Shown: positions 14,489 through 24,117 of the stretch, one piece after another
How positions within the stretch are numbered: the stretch's first letter is position 1
Layout of the letters: each line of letters starts with the position of its first letter
Assembly (NCBI RefSeq): GCF_002795405.1
Contig: NZ_PHGZ01000008.1
Coordinates: 62,001 to 126,000, forward strand
Origin: Caviibacterium pharyngocola
Lineage (GTDB): Bacteria > Pseudomonadota > Gammaproteobacteria > Enterobacterales > Pasteurellaceae
Direction: 5' to 3'
Length of the DNA stretch: 64,000 nt
Notes under the pieces: model-generated
What the model was told of the DNA's origin: nothing
Seen by the model: the letters and a program-made list of their open reading frames with translations, nothing else
Databases searched by the model: none
Program-made: the position numbers and the translations under genes

Positions 14489-14713
14489 ATGCTTAACCAA
14501 TTAACAACTAAAGCATATATTAATGTAAGTGAAACAATTCGTAATTTTATGCAAGATAGCAAAGGTGTAACTGCTATCGAATACGGTTTGATCGCCGTTG
14601 CCGTAGCAGTGTTTATTACCGCTGTATTCGGTAATGACGATGGTACATTCCTCTCTAAATTATCTGCAAAATTCGATACTTTAGTGGAGAGCATCTCACC
14701 AAAAGAAGAATAA
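14489..14713 (+). CDS. flp: Flp-family type IVb major pilin
   Basis: The 74-residue prepilin has a short leader ending in Gly26, the processing site G/VTAIEYGLIA with Glu5 and Tyr6 of the mature pilin, and a hydrophobic helix (residues 27-48). After cleavage by TadV it should be assembled into the tight-adherence Flp pilus. A strong ribosome binding site precedes it. A terminator-like hairpin follows directly, so pilin mRNA is probably far more abundant than the distal tad mRNA. Only one flp gene is present; Aggregatibacter has two. Confidence 0.95.
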   Translation: MLNQLTTKAYINVSETIRNFMQDSKGVTAIEYGLIAVAVAVFITAVFGNDDGTFLSKLSAKFDTLVESISPKEE

Positions 14714-14752
14714 AGACAATTAAATCTTGCATAAGATTAAGAATTAATATCC

Positions 14753-14797
14753 CCGGTGGTTCACTTCCCTTCCTTCATCCGAGCCACCGGTTTTTAA
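14753..14797 (+). terminator. Hairpin between flp and tadV, probable attenuator
   Basis: CCGGTGG (14753-14759) pairs with CCACCGG (14784-14790), extended by TC/GA pairs, followed by TTTTTAAAAT. Partial read-through would set the ratio of pilin to assembly machinery. Confidence 0.7.
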
Positions 14798-14830
14798 AAT
14801 AAAATTTAAATAATACATTTTAAAACCATA

Positions 14831-15268
14831 ATGATAAAAGAATATGCGACGATCACGGTTTATTGCTTAATCACATTGATTTTGTTAGGAATTTCTTATT
14901 CCGATATTAAATCCAGAATCATCAGCAATAAATGCATCGGAATATTATTTCCCTTGGTCATCGCGTTGGCTTGGCTTAATTATGAAACCGTTTTCGTATT
15001 GTCGGCCGTTGTTGCATTAGTAATATGCTTTTTATTATTCACATTGAAAGTAATGGGCGGGGGAGACGCCAAAATGATCAGCGTTCTGATGTTGGCGCTC
15101 CCCAATGAACAAATAATTTCTTTTGTTTTTTTCACCGCACTTTCCGGTTTGGTTGTCGTTATTATCGGTTTGATCTTTTTTAGAACCGCAATCCGAGAAC
15201 AAGGTCTTCCTTACGGCGTTGCCATAAGCTGTGGATTTTTAATCAATTTATTACTAATTCATCTTTAA
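14831..15268 (+). CDS. tadV: Prepilin peptidase TadV (CpaA-type)
   Basis: The 145-residue polytopic membrane protein contains the two aspartates of type IV aspartic prepilin peptidases: SYSDIKSR near residue 27 and GGGDAKM near residue 80. It lacks the N-terminal methylase domain of PilD, as usual for TadV/CpaA. It should cleave the Flp, TadE and TadF prepilins at the inner membrane. It is the first gene after the flp hairpin. Confidence 0.92.
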   Translation: MIKEYATITVYCLITLILLGISYSDIKSRIISNKCIGILFPLVIALAWLNYETVFVLSAVVALVICFLLFTLKVMGGGDAKMISVLMLALPNEQIISFVFFTALSGLVVVIIGLIFFRTAIREQGLPYGVAISCGFLINLLLIHL

Positions 15269-15315
15269 TCACCTTAAGACTTGACTCGCCTGTCGGCGTA
15301 TTACAAGGGTATAAA

Positions 15316-16092
15316 ATGAATTATCGATTTTTATTTACAATCTCGTTTCTAATTTTAGCCGTCGGCTTAAGCGGCTTGTTCTTTATGATCCCCGATGATA
15401 CTGCGGTGAAAACCGAGCAAACCGTCGAAGAACAACCGGTCGTCGTGGTGAAAAATACCACGATCACACTTGCCTCTTTGAAAAAAGATTTACCGAAAGG
15501 TGCGTTAGTGCAAGCGGAAGATTATATTTTGAGCGAAAAAGACGTGCCGGAAAATGATCCGCTCGTGGCAAACGATATTAAGTCGTTGTTGCAAGAACAG
15601 CATAATTTTTCCTTACAAGGTTTTTTGGTGAGCGAAAATTTGCAAGCCGGCTCTATGCTTTCCAAAGAAAGATTGGTTGCGCCGGATGATCCGCGTTTCT
15701 TGTTATTCAGCTTAGATCCGAAACAAGAAGTGGCGTATCGCCTCAATATCAAACCGAATAACAGTTATATTTTGGATACCTTGCAAATCGGTCAATCCGT
15801 TTCTTTATACAGCCAGCAAGACCATCCCTATAACGATCAGTTGGATACCCAAGATTTTGTGAAGTTGATCACTGACGTGCCGCTGTTAGGTCGCCGCGCT
15901 TACACTTGGGAAGAACAAGAAAAACACAAAGGTATTGCGGGCTATGTCACGCTGAAACTCAACACCGAGCAAGTGAAAACCCTTTACAGTTTACCAAAAG
16001 ACGCCGTTGTGATGGTGCTCCCTGAAGACGGAAAATCCAAAAATTCCGCTAACCATAAAGGTTCGTTTATCAGAAAATTAAGAGGTCAATAA
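15316..16092 (+). CDS. rcpC: Flp pilus assembly protein RcpC (CpaB-type)
   Basis: The 258-residue protein has one N-terminal membrane segment (residues about 6-26) and a periplasmic region with an SAF-like fold (LKKDLPKGALVQAEDYILSE). RcpC/CpaB proteins act with the secretin at the outer membrane and may bind peptidoglycan. It lies 47 bp after tadV and 6 bp before rcpA, in the standard rcpCAB order. Confidence 0.88.
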   Translation: MNYRFLFTISFLILAVGLSGLFFMIPDDTAVKTEQTVEEQPVVVVKNTTITLASLKKDLPKGALVQAEDYILSEKDVPENDPLVANDIKSLLQEQHNFSLQGFLVSENLQAGSMLSKERLVAPDDPRFLLFSLDPKQEVAYRLNIKPNNSYILDTLQIGQSVSLYSQQDHPYNDQLDTQDFVKLITDVPLLGRRAYTWEEQEKHKGIAGYVTLKLNTEQVKTLYSLPKDAVVMVLPEDGKSKNSANHKGSFIRKLRGQ

Positions 16093-16098
16093 TTTATT

Positions 16099-17502
16099 AT
16101 GTTGATGAACAAAAAAATCTTATGCAAACGCCTGTTGAGCTGTTTTGCAGCCTTAATGCTCGCCTATTCTTCCGGCGCGTTCGCCAAACCGCTTTATTTG
16201 GAACAAGGCAAAAGCCAATATTTCGAATTGGATAAAAAAGTCGATACGATTTTTATTTCCTCGCCGAATATCGCCAATTATGAAGTGTTGGATGATTACA
16301 GCTTTATGGTTTACGCCAAACAAGAAGGCGTAACGGACGTGATGGCATTTGACGCCCAAGGCAATATTTTGTTGTCCGATACCTTAAACGTGAACGCGTT
16401 TATCAACAATATCACCGATACGAACAAGCAAATCAAAGCGCGTTTCCCGAACTCCAATTTGCAAGTGAAAAAAGTCGGTAAGGCTTATGTGATCGAAGGT
16501 AAAGCCGCCTCGGATCAAGAAAGTGAAGAAGTAAACCGCATTGTGGGCGAAGCCATCGGTGCGCCGTCAAAAGTGACCGAATACACGGTCAAACACGGTA
16601 CTTCGGAAGAAAAAGCGCCGTTTTTGGATAAATATCAATATACCGGCGTGATCAATAATTCGAACGTTTCCGAAGCGACGCAAATTAATGTGAAATTAAC
16701 CGTGGTGGAAGTTAACAAAAATCTTTCCGACGCTTTAGGTATTAACTGGAGCAATCCGGCGGGTAACTTATTAAATAACTTAACCGGCGGTTCCGCAGTG
16801 ATTGGCGGCGGGTTCGACGCGTCCGGCGGTTCGATTTCGTTGATTAACGCCAATAACCTGAGATTATTCATTAATGCGATCAATAACACGAATAACGGTA
16901 AAGTGCTTGCCGAGCCGAATATTTCAATGTTATCCGGTGAAACCGCCGATATTCTCGTCGGTGGCGAAGTGCCTTATGTGCAAAAAGACAGCGACGGCGG
17001 TTCAACCGTGACTTATAAAGATTTCGGGGTGAAATTATTAGTGGGCGCCAAGGTGCAAAAAAATGATCGCGTACGTTTAGTCCTCGCGCAAGAAGTCAGC
17101 ACCCTCGCCGGCAGCTACGCTTATGCGGACGTGGGTAATATTCCGTATTTCCACACGCGTCGCTCGAAATCCACCTTTGAAGTGGGCAACGGCGAGAGTT
17201 TCATCATCGGCGGATTACTCAGTTCCACCGATTTGGAAGGCGTGTCAAAAGTGCCGCTATTAGGCGATTTACCGATTTTAGGGGCGTTTTTCCGCAGCGT
17301 TTCCACTTCGCGCGATGTGAAAGAATTGGTGGTGGTCGCTACGGTGAATTTGGTTAAACCGATCAATTCAAAAGACATCGTTTATCCGACCTTCGAACAA
17401 ACCGGCACAATGGAACGATTCTTTAATTTAACACCGTTTAAAAATGTCTATCACAAAACATTGACGTCGAATTTCTTACAAAACGGAGGGTTCATCCAAT
17501 GA
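16099..17502 (+). CDS. rcpA: Tad secretin RcpA (CpaC-type)
   Basis: The 467-residue protein has a signal peptide (to about residue 29, SSGAFA), a CpaC-type N-terminal domain and the secretin domain with VPYV, PLLGDLPILGAFFRS and KELVVVATVNLV motifs. It forms the outer membrane channel for the Flp pilus. ATG 16099 is preferred over ATG 16105 because of its better spacing from AGAGGT. The end overlaps rcpB by 4 bp. Confidence 0.94.
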   Translation: MLMNKKILCKRLLSCFAALMLAYSSGAFAKPLYLEQGKSQYFELDKKVDTIFISSPNIANYEVLDDYSFMVYAKQEGVTDVMAFDAQGNILLSDTLNVNAFINNITDTNKQIKARFPNSNLQVKKVGKAYVIEGKAASDQESEEVNRIVGEAIGAPSKVTEYTVKHGTSEEKAPFLDKYQYTGVINNSNVSEATQINVKLTVVEVNKNLSDALGINWSNPAGNLLNNLTGGSAVIGGGFDASGGSISLINANNLRLFINAINNTNNGKVLAEPNISMLSGETADILVGGEVPYVQKDSDGGSTVTYKDFGVKLLVGAKVQKNDRVRLVLAQEVSTLAGSYAYADVGNIPYFHTRRSKSTFEVGNGESFIIGGLLSSTDLEGVSKVPLLGDLPILGAFFRSVSTSRDVKELVVVATVNLVKPINSKDIVYPTFEQTGTMERFFNLTPFKNVYHKTLTSNFLQNGGFIQ

Positions 17503-17996
17503 TGCTTCTGTGCAAAAAAACTTTATGCTACACCCTATTATTGCTTGGCAGTTTATCGGCAAGCGCCGACTATGCGCTCGATCCGGATAACGTCGCCCAG
17601 CCGCAACGCGCCAAACAAACCCGCTATGAATTAATGAAGGATTTGTTTGTGCTGGAAGACTACAGCGACACCGCAATGGCGAATTTAGTGCGCTCGGTCA
17701 GCGCCAATGTAGGACGGGATCTCGACAAAAAAGTGGTGATTTTCTGGAACGGTCGTCTCAGCAAAGAAAGAGCGGTCTATTTACGCAAAGAATTGCTCCG
17801 CCGTCATATTCAAGCGGACAACGTTCTGTTACAAAAAGACAGCGTAGTGCGCCCGTTGTATCCGCTTTCCGTGGAAGTGCAACGCATTTCCGCCGACAAA
17901 ATTAATTGCCCGCTAGAAATTGGGGAAAATGTCGCACCCGCTCAATACGATTATTGCGCTAGCAAAAGCAATTCGCGCATTCATTTAAAAAACTAA
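17499..17996 (+). CDS. rcpB: Tad pilus assembly protein RcpB
   Basis: The 165-residue protein with a signal peptide (cleavage after SLSASA, about residue 23) fits RcpB, a periplasmic or outer membrane partner that stabilises the RcpA secretin in Pasteurellaceae. Two cysteines near the C-terminus (CPLE and YDYC) could form a disulfide. The assignment leans on its position between rcpA and tadZ as well as length. Confidence 0.82.
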   Translation: MMLLCKKTLCYTLLLLGSLSASADYALDPDNVAQPQRAKQTRYELMKDLFVLEDYSDTAMANLVRSVSANVGRDLDKKVVIFWNGRLSKERAVYLRKELLRRHIQADNVLLQKDSVVRPLYPLSVEVQRISADKINCPLEIGENVAPAQYDYCASKSNSRIHLKN

Positions 17997-18011
17997 CGGC
18001 ACGGAGTCATT

Positions 18012-19121
18012 ATGCTATTACTTGATAAAGAAAAACCCGCGATTCACAGCAGCAGAAAAGTTGCCGTTTTGTCCACTTCGACGGAAATTCAAGATAAAGT
18101 GTCGCAACGCTTGCGCGTGCAAGGTATGGAATATATCGAAATTTTAAATGCCGATTTATTTACTTCCAATATTGCGTTAAACGCGGAAGATATCGTCGGC
18201 ATTATTATCGATATTCATAATGAAACCGATATTGTCCGAATTGCCGAATATATTAATACGATCGTTCCGCAAAACATATGGTGTTGTTTAATCGGCAATT
18301 CGGACTCCATCACAATGGCGGAAAAATTGTTAAAACGCGGTATTTTATATTTCCATACCGATACGCAATTAGATTTGATGATGGAAAAAATCACCGCCTC
18401 CGAAATGCATACGGAACACAACCGACACACCATTAAAATTTGCGTGTTGGGTTGTAAAGGCGGGATCGGCAGCAGTTTTATCAGCTCGCACATCGCCAAT
18501 CAAATTATTACCCATAAAAAAATTCCCGTCTTATTAGCGCAAGGCCCGAACGGCTCGCAAGATTTGGATTTGTTATTTGATAAAAAATTGCAAGGCGATA
18601 TCGTTAAATATGACGATTATCTGGATTTATTTAACGGGAAAGCCGAAAAATTAACCAGTGCGCAGACCGAAAAATACAATTTTATTATCTATGACCAACC
18701 TATTTTTAATATTAATAAGGATTATTTTCCGAATTTCTTTGAATACGGGAATAATTTTATTCTTGTCGTGGATCGTCATATCGGTTCTTTACGCGTGGCA
18801 AAACAATTTTTAGATCAATGCGAAAACAGTAATCAAATCATCCGCACTTTCGTATGTATTTCGGATCATAAGGCGAAAAACGATCAATTAATGTCGAAAG
18901 CCGATATCGAAACCTTATTAAATACGAAAGTGGATACGGTGATTCCGTTTATTCCTCATACGGTGAGTAAAAACGTACTCTGGGTTAAATTTAAGAAAAT
19001 CCACAAAAACGCCTTTTTCTCCTTAGCGATGAAAATTATCGGTATTTTACCGAGAAATAACACATCGACGGACAACAAAGGGTTATTTTCGTCCTTATTA
19101 CAAAAACTACTGAATAAATAA
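18012..19121 (+). CDS. tadZ: TadZ (CpaE-type) pilus localisation ATPase
   Basis: The 369-residue protein has an N-terminal receiver-like domain (about 10-130) and a MinD/ParA-like domain from about 140. The deviant Walker A reads CKGGIGSS, lacking the usual GK(T/S) lysine, as is common in TadZ. TadZ proteins mark the pole or site for Tad assembly. It lies 15 bp after rcpB and 11 bp before tadA. Confidence 0.9.
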   Translation: MLLLDKEKPAIHSSRKVAVLSTSTEIQDKVSQRLRVQGMEYIEILNADLFTSNIALNAEDIVGIIIDIHNETDIVRIAEYINTIVPQNIWCCLIGNSDSITMAEKLLKRGILYFHTDTQLDLMMEKITASEMHTEHNRHTIKICVLGCKGGIGSSFISSHIANQIITHKKIPVLLAQGPNGSQDLDLLFDKKLQGDIVKYDDYLDLFNGKAEKLTSAQTEKYNFIIYDQPIFNINKDYFPNFFEYGNNFILVVDRHIGSLRVAKQFLDQCENSNQIIRTFVCISDHKAKNDQLMSKADIETLLNTKVDTVIPFIPHTVSKNVLWVKFKKIHKNAFFSLAMKIIGILPRNNTSTDNKGLFSSLLQKLLNK

Positions 19122-19132
19122 GAAAAACGATT

Positions 19133-20410
19133 ATGTTAAACAAAGAACAACAAGTATTTTTCAGAAATGCAGTGTTAAGTAATCTGGATATCGAAAAACT
19201 CGAACAAATTCAAGAGGAACGCCAAACGCTTCTGAATGAATTAACCCAGATTGTCTATCGTGTCGGCACACAAAACGGGCAATATATCACCGCACTTGAC
19301 GCCGGCGAGATGGCGGAAATCATCGCCGATGAAATCACCGGCTACGGCCCGTTACGCGAGCTAATGGAAGATGATACGGTGAATGATATTTTGGTTAACG
19401 GCCCAAATGATATTTGGGTCGAACATGCCGGTATTTTGGAAAAAACCGCCAAACAATTTATCAACAACGAACAATTAACCGATATCGCCAAACGTTTGGT
19501 GGCGCGCGTCGGACGTCGGATCGACGACGGCTCGCCGCTGGTGGACTCGCGTTTACCCGACGGCAGCCGTTTAAACGTGGTGGTTGCGCCGATTGCCTTG
19601 GACGGTACGTCCATTTCCATTCGTAAATTCAGCAAAAACAAAAAAACGCTGGAAGAATTGGTCAATTTCGGCTCGATGACCTTGGAAATGGCGAATTTTT
19701 TAATTATCGCCGCCCGCTCGCGCGTGAATATCATCGTTTCCGGCGGGACGGGTTCCGGTAAAACTACGCTGTTAAATGCGTTATCGAACTATATTTCCCA
19801 CACCGAACGCGTGATCACCTTAGAAGATACCGCCGAGTTGCGTTTGGAGCAGCCGCACGTCGTTCGTTTGGAAACCCGTATCGCGGGTATCGAACACACC
19901 GGCGCGGTAACAATGCAAGATTTGGTGATCAACGCCCTGCGGATGCGTCCGGAACGGATTATCGTCGGGGAATGTCGTGGTGCGGAAGCTTTCCAAATGC
20001 TGCAAGCGATGAATACCGGTCACGACGGTTCAATGTCCACCCTACACGCCAACAGTCCGCGCGATGCCACATCGCGTTTGGAAAGTATGGTGATGATGTC
20101 GAATGCGTCGCTTCCGCTGGAAGCCATTCGACGCAATATTGCCTCGGCGATTAACATTATCGTGCAAGCCTCGCGCTTAAACGACGGTACGCGGAAAATT
20201 ACCAATATTACCGAAATAATGGGAATGGAAAGCGGACAAATCGTGTTGCAAGATATTTTTACTTATCAACCGAGCCAATATCACGATAAAGAAGGAAAAA
20301 TTATCGGCGAATTTATTTCGCACGGTTTGTTATCCAATTCCGTGGTGTACCAAAATGCGCAGATCTTTAATTTAAGCGACGAACTGCAACAAATATTCGG
20401 AGGAATATAA
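19133..20410 (+). CDS. tadA: Tad secretion ATPase TadA (CpaF-type)
   Basis: The 425-residue hexameric secretion ATPase has Walker A GGTGSGKTTLLNAL, Asp box VITLEDTAEL, Walker B and His box (MRPERIIVGECRG, STLHANSPRD). It powers both assembly and retraction of Flp pili at the inner membrane. The stop codon overlaps the tadB start by one base, indicating tight coupling. An uptake signal lies near 19290. Confidence 0.96.
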   Translation: MLNKEQQVFFRNAVLSNLDIEKLEQIQEERQTLLNELTQIVYRVGTQNGQYITALDAGEMAEIIADEITGYGPLRELMEDDTVNDILVNGPNDIWVEHAGILEKTAKQFINNEQLTDIAKRLVARVGRRIDDGSPLVDSRLPDGSRLNVVVAPIALDGTSISIRKFSKNKKTLEELVNFGSMTLEMANFLIIAARSRVNIIVSGGTGSGKTTLLNALSNYISHTERVITLEDTAELRLEQPHVVRLETRIAGIEHTGAVTMQDLVINALRMRPERIIVGECRGAEAFQMLQAMNTGHDGSMSTLHANSPRDATSRLESMVMMSNASLPLEAIRRNIASAINIIVQASRLNDGTRKITNITEIMGMESGQIVLQDIFTYQPSQYHDKEGKIIGEFISHGLLSNSVVYQNAQIFNLSDELQQIFGGI

Positions 20411-21291
20411 TGTTTTTTTATTACACCGTCGTCGCCTTCGGTTGTTTTCTACTTTCTTATGTCGCTGTCAATTTTTTGCGGCTAAAAAAGAAAGTAAACC
20501 AAAATGATACATCAACCAGAACGATCGAAGAATTTATCAAAAAAATTAAATTTAAGACCGCACTTTGACGACATTATTTTACCGGCGGAAAAGAATGCAA
20601 TTTATTAAGAAATATTTTAATCAGCGTGCTGGTGTTATTTTTTATGTTGTATATCAATTCCGCTTATTTAAAAGTTGATAAAAGACTCTTTTTAGCGATT
20701 TATTTAATCCTATTCGTGATATTTATCTGGAAATTAGGCGAATATCGCAATCGAAAAGAGTTTGAAGAATTATTTCCGGAAATCATTCAAATTCTTAATT
20801 CCGCCACCTCGTCCGGCGCCGGTTTATTACAAGCGTTGGAACGTTGCGGCAGAGACGTCGGCGGACAAATCGGTCGTGAATTTAAATCGATTCATAAACG
20901 CTTGTCCATCGGTGAAGATGTGAATGCGGTTTTTGAAGATAGTTATAACCGTTATCCTTATAAAGAATATTACTTCTTTATTACGATTATCCGCGTGAAC
21001 TTATCCAAAGGCGGGCAAATGCGCGAAGTTGTTAATCGACTCGGACGTGCGATCGCCGATAACAAAAAAATGGAAAAGAAAAAACGTACGATGACTTCGG
21101 AAGCCAGAATGTCCGCGCTTATCGTTGCATCTTTTCCCATCGTATTTTTTATCTTTATGAAATTTATGATGCCGGAAAATTTTGATTTTATTATCAATGA
21201 TCCGCAAGGAAGATTAATTCTTTATTACGTTATCGGCAGCGAAACCTTAGGTATGTCGATTATTTGGTGGTTAATGAGAAAGGTATCCTAA
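20410..21291 (+). pseudogene. tadB: tadB, interrupted by an in-frame TGA
   Basis: The reading frame from ATG 20410 encodes 52 codons (MFFYYTVVAFGCFLLSYVAV and on, to KFKTAL), then TGA at 20566-20568. The same frame continues without a shift for 240 more codons to 21291, giving the normal TadB length of about 293. TadB is an inner membrane platform protein; the T2SSF-like domain is intact in the distal part (EFEELFPEIIQILNSATSSG). The TGA abuts an uptake signal core (20558-20566). Restart at GTG 20626 would give a 221-residue product without the first membrane helix. Either the gene is broken, translation restarts, or the base is a sequencing error. Confidence 0.85.
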
Positions 21292-22148
21292 TGTACAACG
21301 CAATATTTATTTTCTTATTATTAACCGTTTCCGGCTTTCTATTTTTCTTTACTGCGATAATCAGTAAAAATAAATTATCGCGAAATAAAGATATTCTTTC
21401 CGGCAAAGTGCCGAAAGAAAAGAAATCGCAGGATAACGAAAAAGAAAAAAATAAACAGCAGCTTGAGCTGGAATCTTTATTGGTTGGCAACAGCAAATAT
21501 TTATCGTTTATTCATAAAATCGATAAAAATCTTAAATATAAAGTGGCGATCTCATTGGTTATTTTCTTGTTTTATTTCTTATTGTTCGCCGATAACAGTG
21601 CGAATAAAAAAGATATGGCAATGGTTTTCGGCGGAATTTTTGTCGCAATGATTATAATTCCGGGGATATTAACCAAAATGTTGCTGAAACGGAAAATCAA
21701 AAAAATTATGAGCGATTTGCCCGGTTTCGTCGATTTGGTGGCGATTTGCGTGCAAACGGGGATGACAATCAACGCGTCGTTATTGCGCGTCGCGGAAGAT
21801 TTCAAAACGTTAAATCCCGATTTAAGCTACATAATGTTGCGTATTATCCGTAAAGCGGAAATCGTCGGATTATTGGCCGCACTTGATTCGTTACCCGCGT
21901 CCTTGCCGACAAGAGAAATCCGAATGTTTACCACTGTGTTGCAACAGAGCTTAAATTTCGGTTCGTCAATTTATTCTCATCTTTTGCAATTATCTTCCGA
22001 TATGCGCGAAATGCAGTTATTAACGCTTGAAGAATATCTCGGTACGCTTTCGGCGAAAATGAGTGTTCCGTTAATTTTATTTATTATGTTCCCCATCGTC
22101 ATTTTAATTGTGGTGCCGGGTTTTATGAGGGTCTTTCCAAATGTGTAA
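21291..22148 (+). CDS. tadC: Tad inner membrane platform protein TadC
   Basis: The 285-residue protein has membrane segments near its N-terminus, at about 80-115 and at the C-terminus, and the T2SSF-like core (DLPGFVDLVAICVQTGMTIN). With TadB it forms the platform for the TadA ATPase. I start at 21291, which overlaps the tadB stop by one base; the same coupling is seen at tadA-tadB. The end overlaps tadD by 8 bp. Confidence 0.92.
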   Translation: MYNAIFIFLLLTVSGFLFFFTAIISKNKLSRNKDILSGKVPKEKKSQDNEKEKNKQQLELESLLVGNSKYLSFIHKIDKNLKYKVAISLVIFLFYFLLFADNSANKKDMAMVFGGIFVAMIIIPGILTKMLLKRKIKKIMSDLPGFVDLVAICVQTGMTINASLLRVAEDFKTLNPDLSYIMLRIIRKAEIVGLLAALDSLPASLPTREIRMFTTVLQQSLNFGSSIYSHLLQLSSDMREMQLLTLEEYLGTLSAKMSVPLILFIMFPIVILIVVPGFMRVFPNV

Positions 22149-22917
22149 TCGTTTTTTAAAAAATGTTTTAATTTTATCGTTAAGTTTAACCGTTGCCGCC
22201 TGTGCGGATTCCCTTTCTTCTTCATTGGTCGAAGACGATAATTTTTCTTCCAAAGAAAAATTATACGAATCCACACAAAATTACAGCGGATTAGTTACCT
22301 TATATCGCGAGCAATTAAAATCCTTCGAGGATGATGCCACGCGTTATAAATTAGCGCGCGCTTATTATAACAAAGGCGATTACGAAGCCTCGTTATATCA
22401 AGTAAAACCGCTGACCGACGTTACAAATTCTTATTATGAATCCGCTTCATTATTAGAAGTGCGCGATTTAATTCAATTAAAAAACTTTGACAATGCATTA
22501 ATGAGTGTTAACAGCCTCATCGAACGTTTCCCGAAAAACGCCGAAGCGCATAATTTACGCGGCGTTATTTTCGCCCAACAAGGCAATATGCAGCGCGCAC
22601 AGCAAGATATTGCCGCCGCCAGAGATTTATTTATCAACGATGTGATCGCGGTGAATAATTTGGCAATGTTGAAAATTATTCACGGTGATTATAAAAACGC
22701 CGTGCAATTATTATTGCCGCAATATTTAAAAGGCGTGAAGGAATCCCGTTTGGTGCATAACTTGGTTTTCGCCTTAGTGAAAAGCGGCGATACGGAATAT
22801 GCGTTGGATATTATTAAAAAAGAGCGGTTAAATTCTTCGCCGAATGATCTGGTGGCGGCATTGAAAAAAAACCAAGGCGCTTTTGATAAACCGAATAAAA
22901 AAACGGCTAAACGATAA
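22141..22917 (+). CDS. tadD: Tad lipoprotein TadD with TPR repeats
   Basis: The 258-residue protein has a lipoprotein signal peptide (LTVAAC, lipidated Cys21) and tetratricopeptide repeats (KLARAYYNKGDYEASL; AEAHNLRGVIFAQQGNMQRA). TadD resembles PilF/PilW pilotins and helps secretin assembly. It is coupled to tadC by overlap. Confidence 0.92.
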   Translation: MCNRFLKNVLILSLSLTVAACADSLSSSLVEDDNFSSKEKLYESTQNYSGLVTLYREQLKSFEDDATRYKLARAYYNKGDYEASLYQVKPLTDVTNSYYESASLLEVRDLIQLKNFDNALMSVNSLIERFPKNAEAHNLRGVIFAQQGNMQRAQQDIAAARDLFINDVIAVNNLAMLKIIHGDYKNAVQLLLPQYLKGVKESRLVHNLVFALVKSGDTEYALDIIKKERLNSSPNDLVAALKKNQGAFDKPNKKTAKR

Positions 22918-22934
22918 TATCGAGTGATAGCACA

Positions 22935-23474
22935 ATGAAAAAAATCAACGACTTTTTATCCTGTCGGCGAGGCGTTTCCAGCATTGAATTCGGATTGACC
23001 ATAGGAATTTTCTTTATGGTCTTTCTGATGATTTTGGAACTTTGTCGCCTCTCGGTTTTTACCGCCTATTGGGATTTTTTAATCACCGACAGCGTGCGGT
23101 TGGTTAAAAATACTCAGGCGGCGAATGCCGATTATGCCGAATCTTTCAAGAAAATCTTGTTAGCGAGACATCAAGAACAAGGAAATCCGGTTTTAGCGCT
23201 TTTTGCGGTGAAAAATGAAAAAATCGACGTCGGCGTGGATTATGCCGAAAGCATTAAAGATTTGGTTAAGGAAAATTTCCGCAAACCGATCACCATCAAC
23301 GATGTTGTACAAGCGCCGAACGGTGAACTTGGTGCAATCGCGCGCTATCGGTTGAGTTATCATTACAATTACCTAATGCCGCTACCGTGGCTTCCGACGG
23401 AATGGGCTAGCCGAATGTTTAATCGAGAAATTATTACGGTGCAGGAATATGAAAGAGACAAGTTCCAATTTTAA
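22935..23474 (+). CDS. tadE: Pseudopilin TadE
   Basis: The 179-residue protein has a prepilin-type N-terminus, RRG/VSSIEFGLTIGI, with the cleavage site after Gly13 and Glu5 of the mature form (Glu18). It is processed by TadV and is a minor pseudopilin of the Tad system. The end overlaps tadF by 26 bp. Confidence 0.92.
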   Translation: MKKINDFLSCRRGVSSIEFGLTIGIFFMVFLMILELCRLSVFTAYWDFLITDSVRLVKNTQAANADYAESFKKILLARHQEQGNPVLALFAVKNEKIDVGVDYAESIKDLVKENFRKPITINDVVQAPNGELGAIARYRLSYHYNYLMPLPWLPTEWASRMFNREIITVQEYERDKFQF

Positions 23475-24072
23475 TTTGTTACGGCGATTTATTCGTCATC
23501 AATACGGTGCAGTGACGATCGAATTTGTCTTTGCCATCCTTTTCTTAGGTGTCATTTTGGCATTTATGGGCGATTTGGTGGTATTGCGTTCAACCATAGG
23601 TAAATTGGATAACGTAAGCTATTCCTTAACGGGCTTATTACGCGAACGCCTCCAATTACACGAAAGAAGTCCCTATCTTTGGGTGACTCAAGACGATCTG
23701 CAAAACTTTGAAACGATCGCCGAGCGAATGATGTTCGGAGAGAATAAGCAACACCCGAAACTTTATGTGTTGGTGGAATCTTTGATCCTGAGTCCACTGA
23801 AAGAAAATGAGGAATATCCTATCAAAGATTATAGGGGGCTCGGCACAAAGGGAAGCAATACAAAATGTAACCCTTCTCATCAAACATTAGATCAAAACCC
23901 GGATTTCAAAATACTTTCGCCGCTTTCCGAAGCCGATGCGACAAAGAAAATTCCGTTGTATCAAGTCACGGTTTGCGTCGAACAACACAGCTGGTTTAAG
24001 ACCTTAGTGCTTTCTAAAGAACAAACAGAAAAAGATATCTTGCGTTCTTCTTCCTTTGCAGTAGGTCGTTAA
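23449..24072 (+). CDS. tadF: Pseudopilin TadF
   Basis: The 207-residue protein has a prepilin-type site HQYG/AVTIEFVFAILF (cleavage after Gly20, Glu25 as Glu5) and a hydrophobic helix to about residue 47. It is a TadV substrate like TadE. It is the last gene before a composite repeat that separates tadG from the operon. Confidence 0.9.
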   Translation: MKETSSNFNLLRRFIRHQYGAVTIEFVFAILFLGVILAFMGDLVVLRSTIGKLDNVSYSLTGLLRERLQLHERSPYLWVTQDDLQNFETIAERMMFGENKQHPKLYVLVESLILSPLKENEEYPIKDYRGLGTKGSNTKCNPSHQTLDQNPDFKILSPLSEADATKKIPLYQVTVCVEQHSWFKTLVLSKEQTEKDILRSSSFAVGR

Positions 24073-24117
24073 TATGAAACCGTTTCAATATGTCTCGACG
24101 CACGGCGAAATTCACTC

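Noticed and set aside
20626-21291. A separate short tadB-like gene starting at GTG 20626
   Set aside because: The upstream 72 codons are in the same frame and begin in a one-base overlap with tadA as usual for tadB, so a nonsense mutation is the simpler reading.
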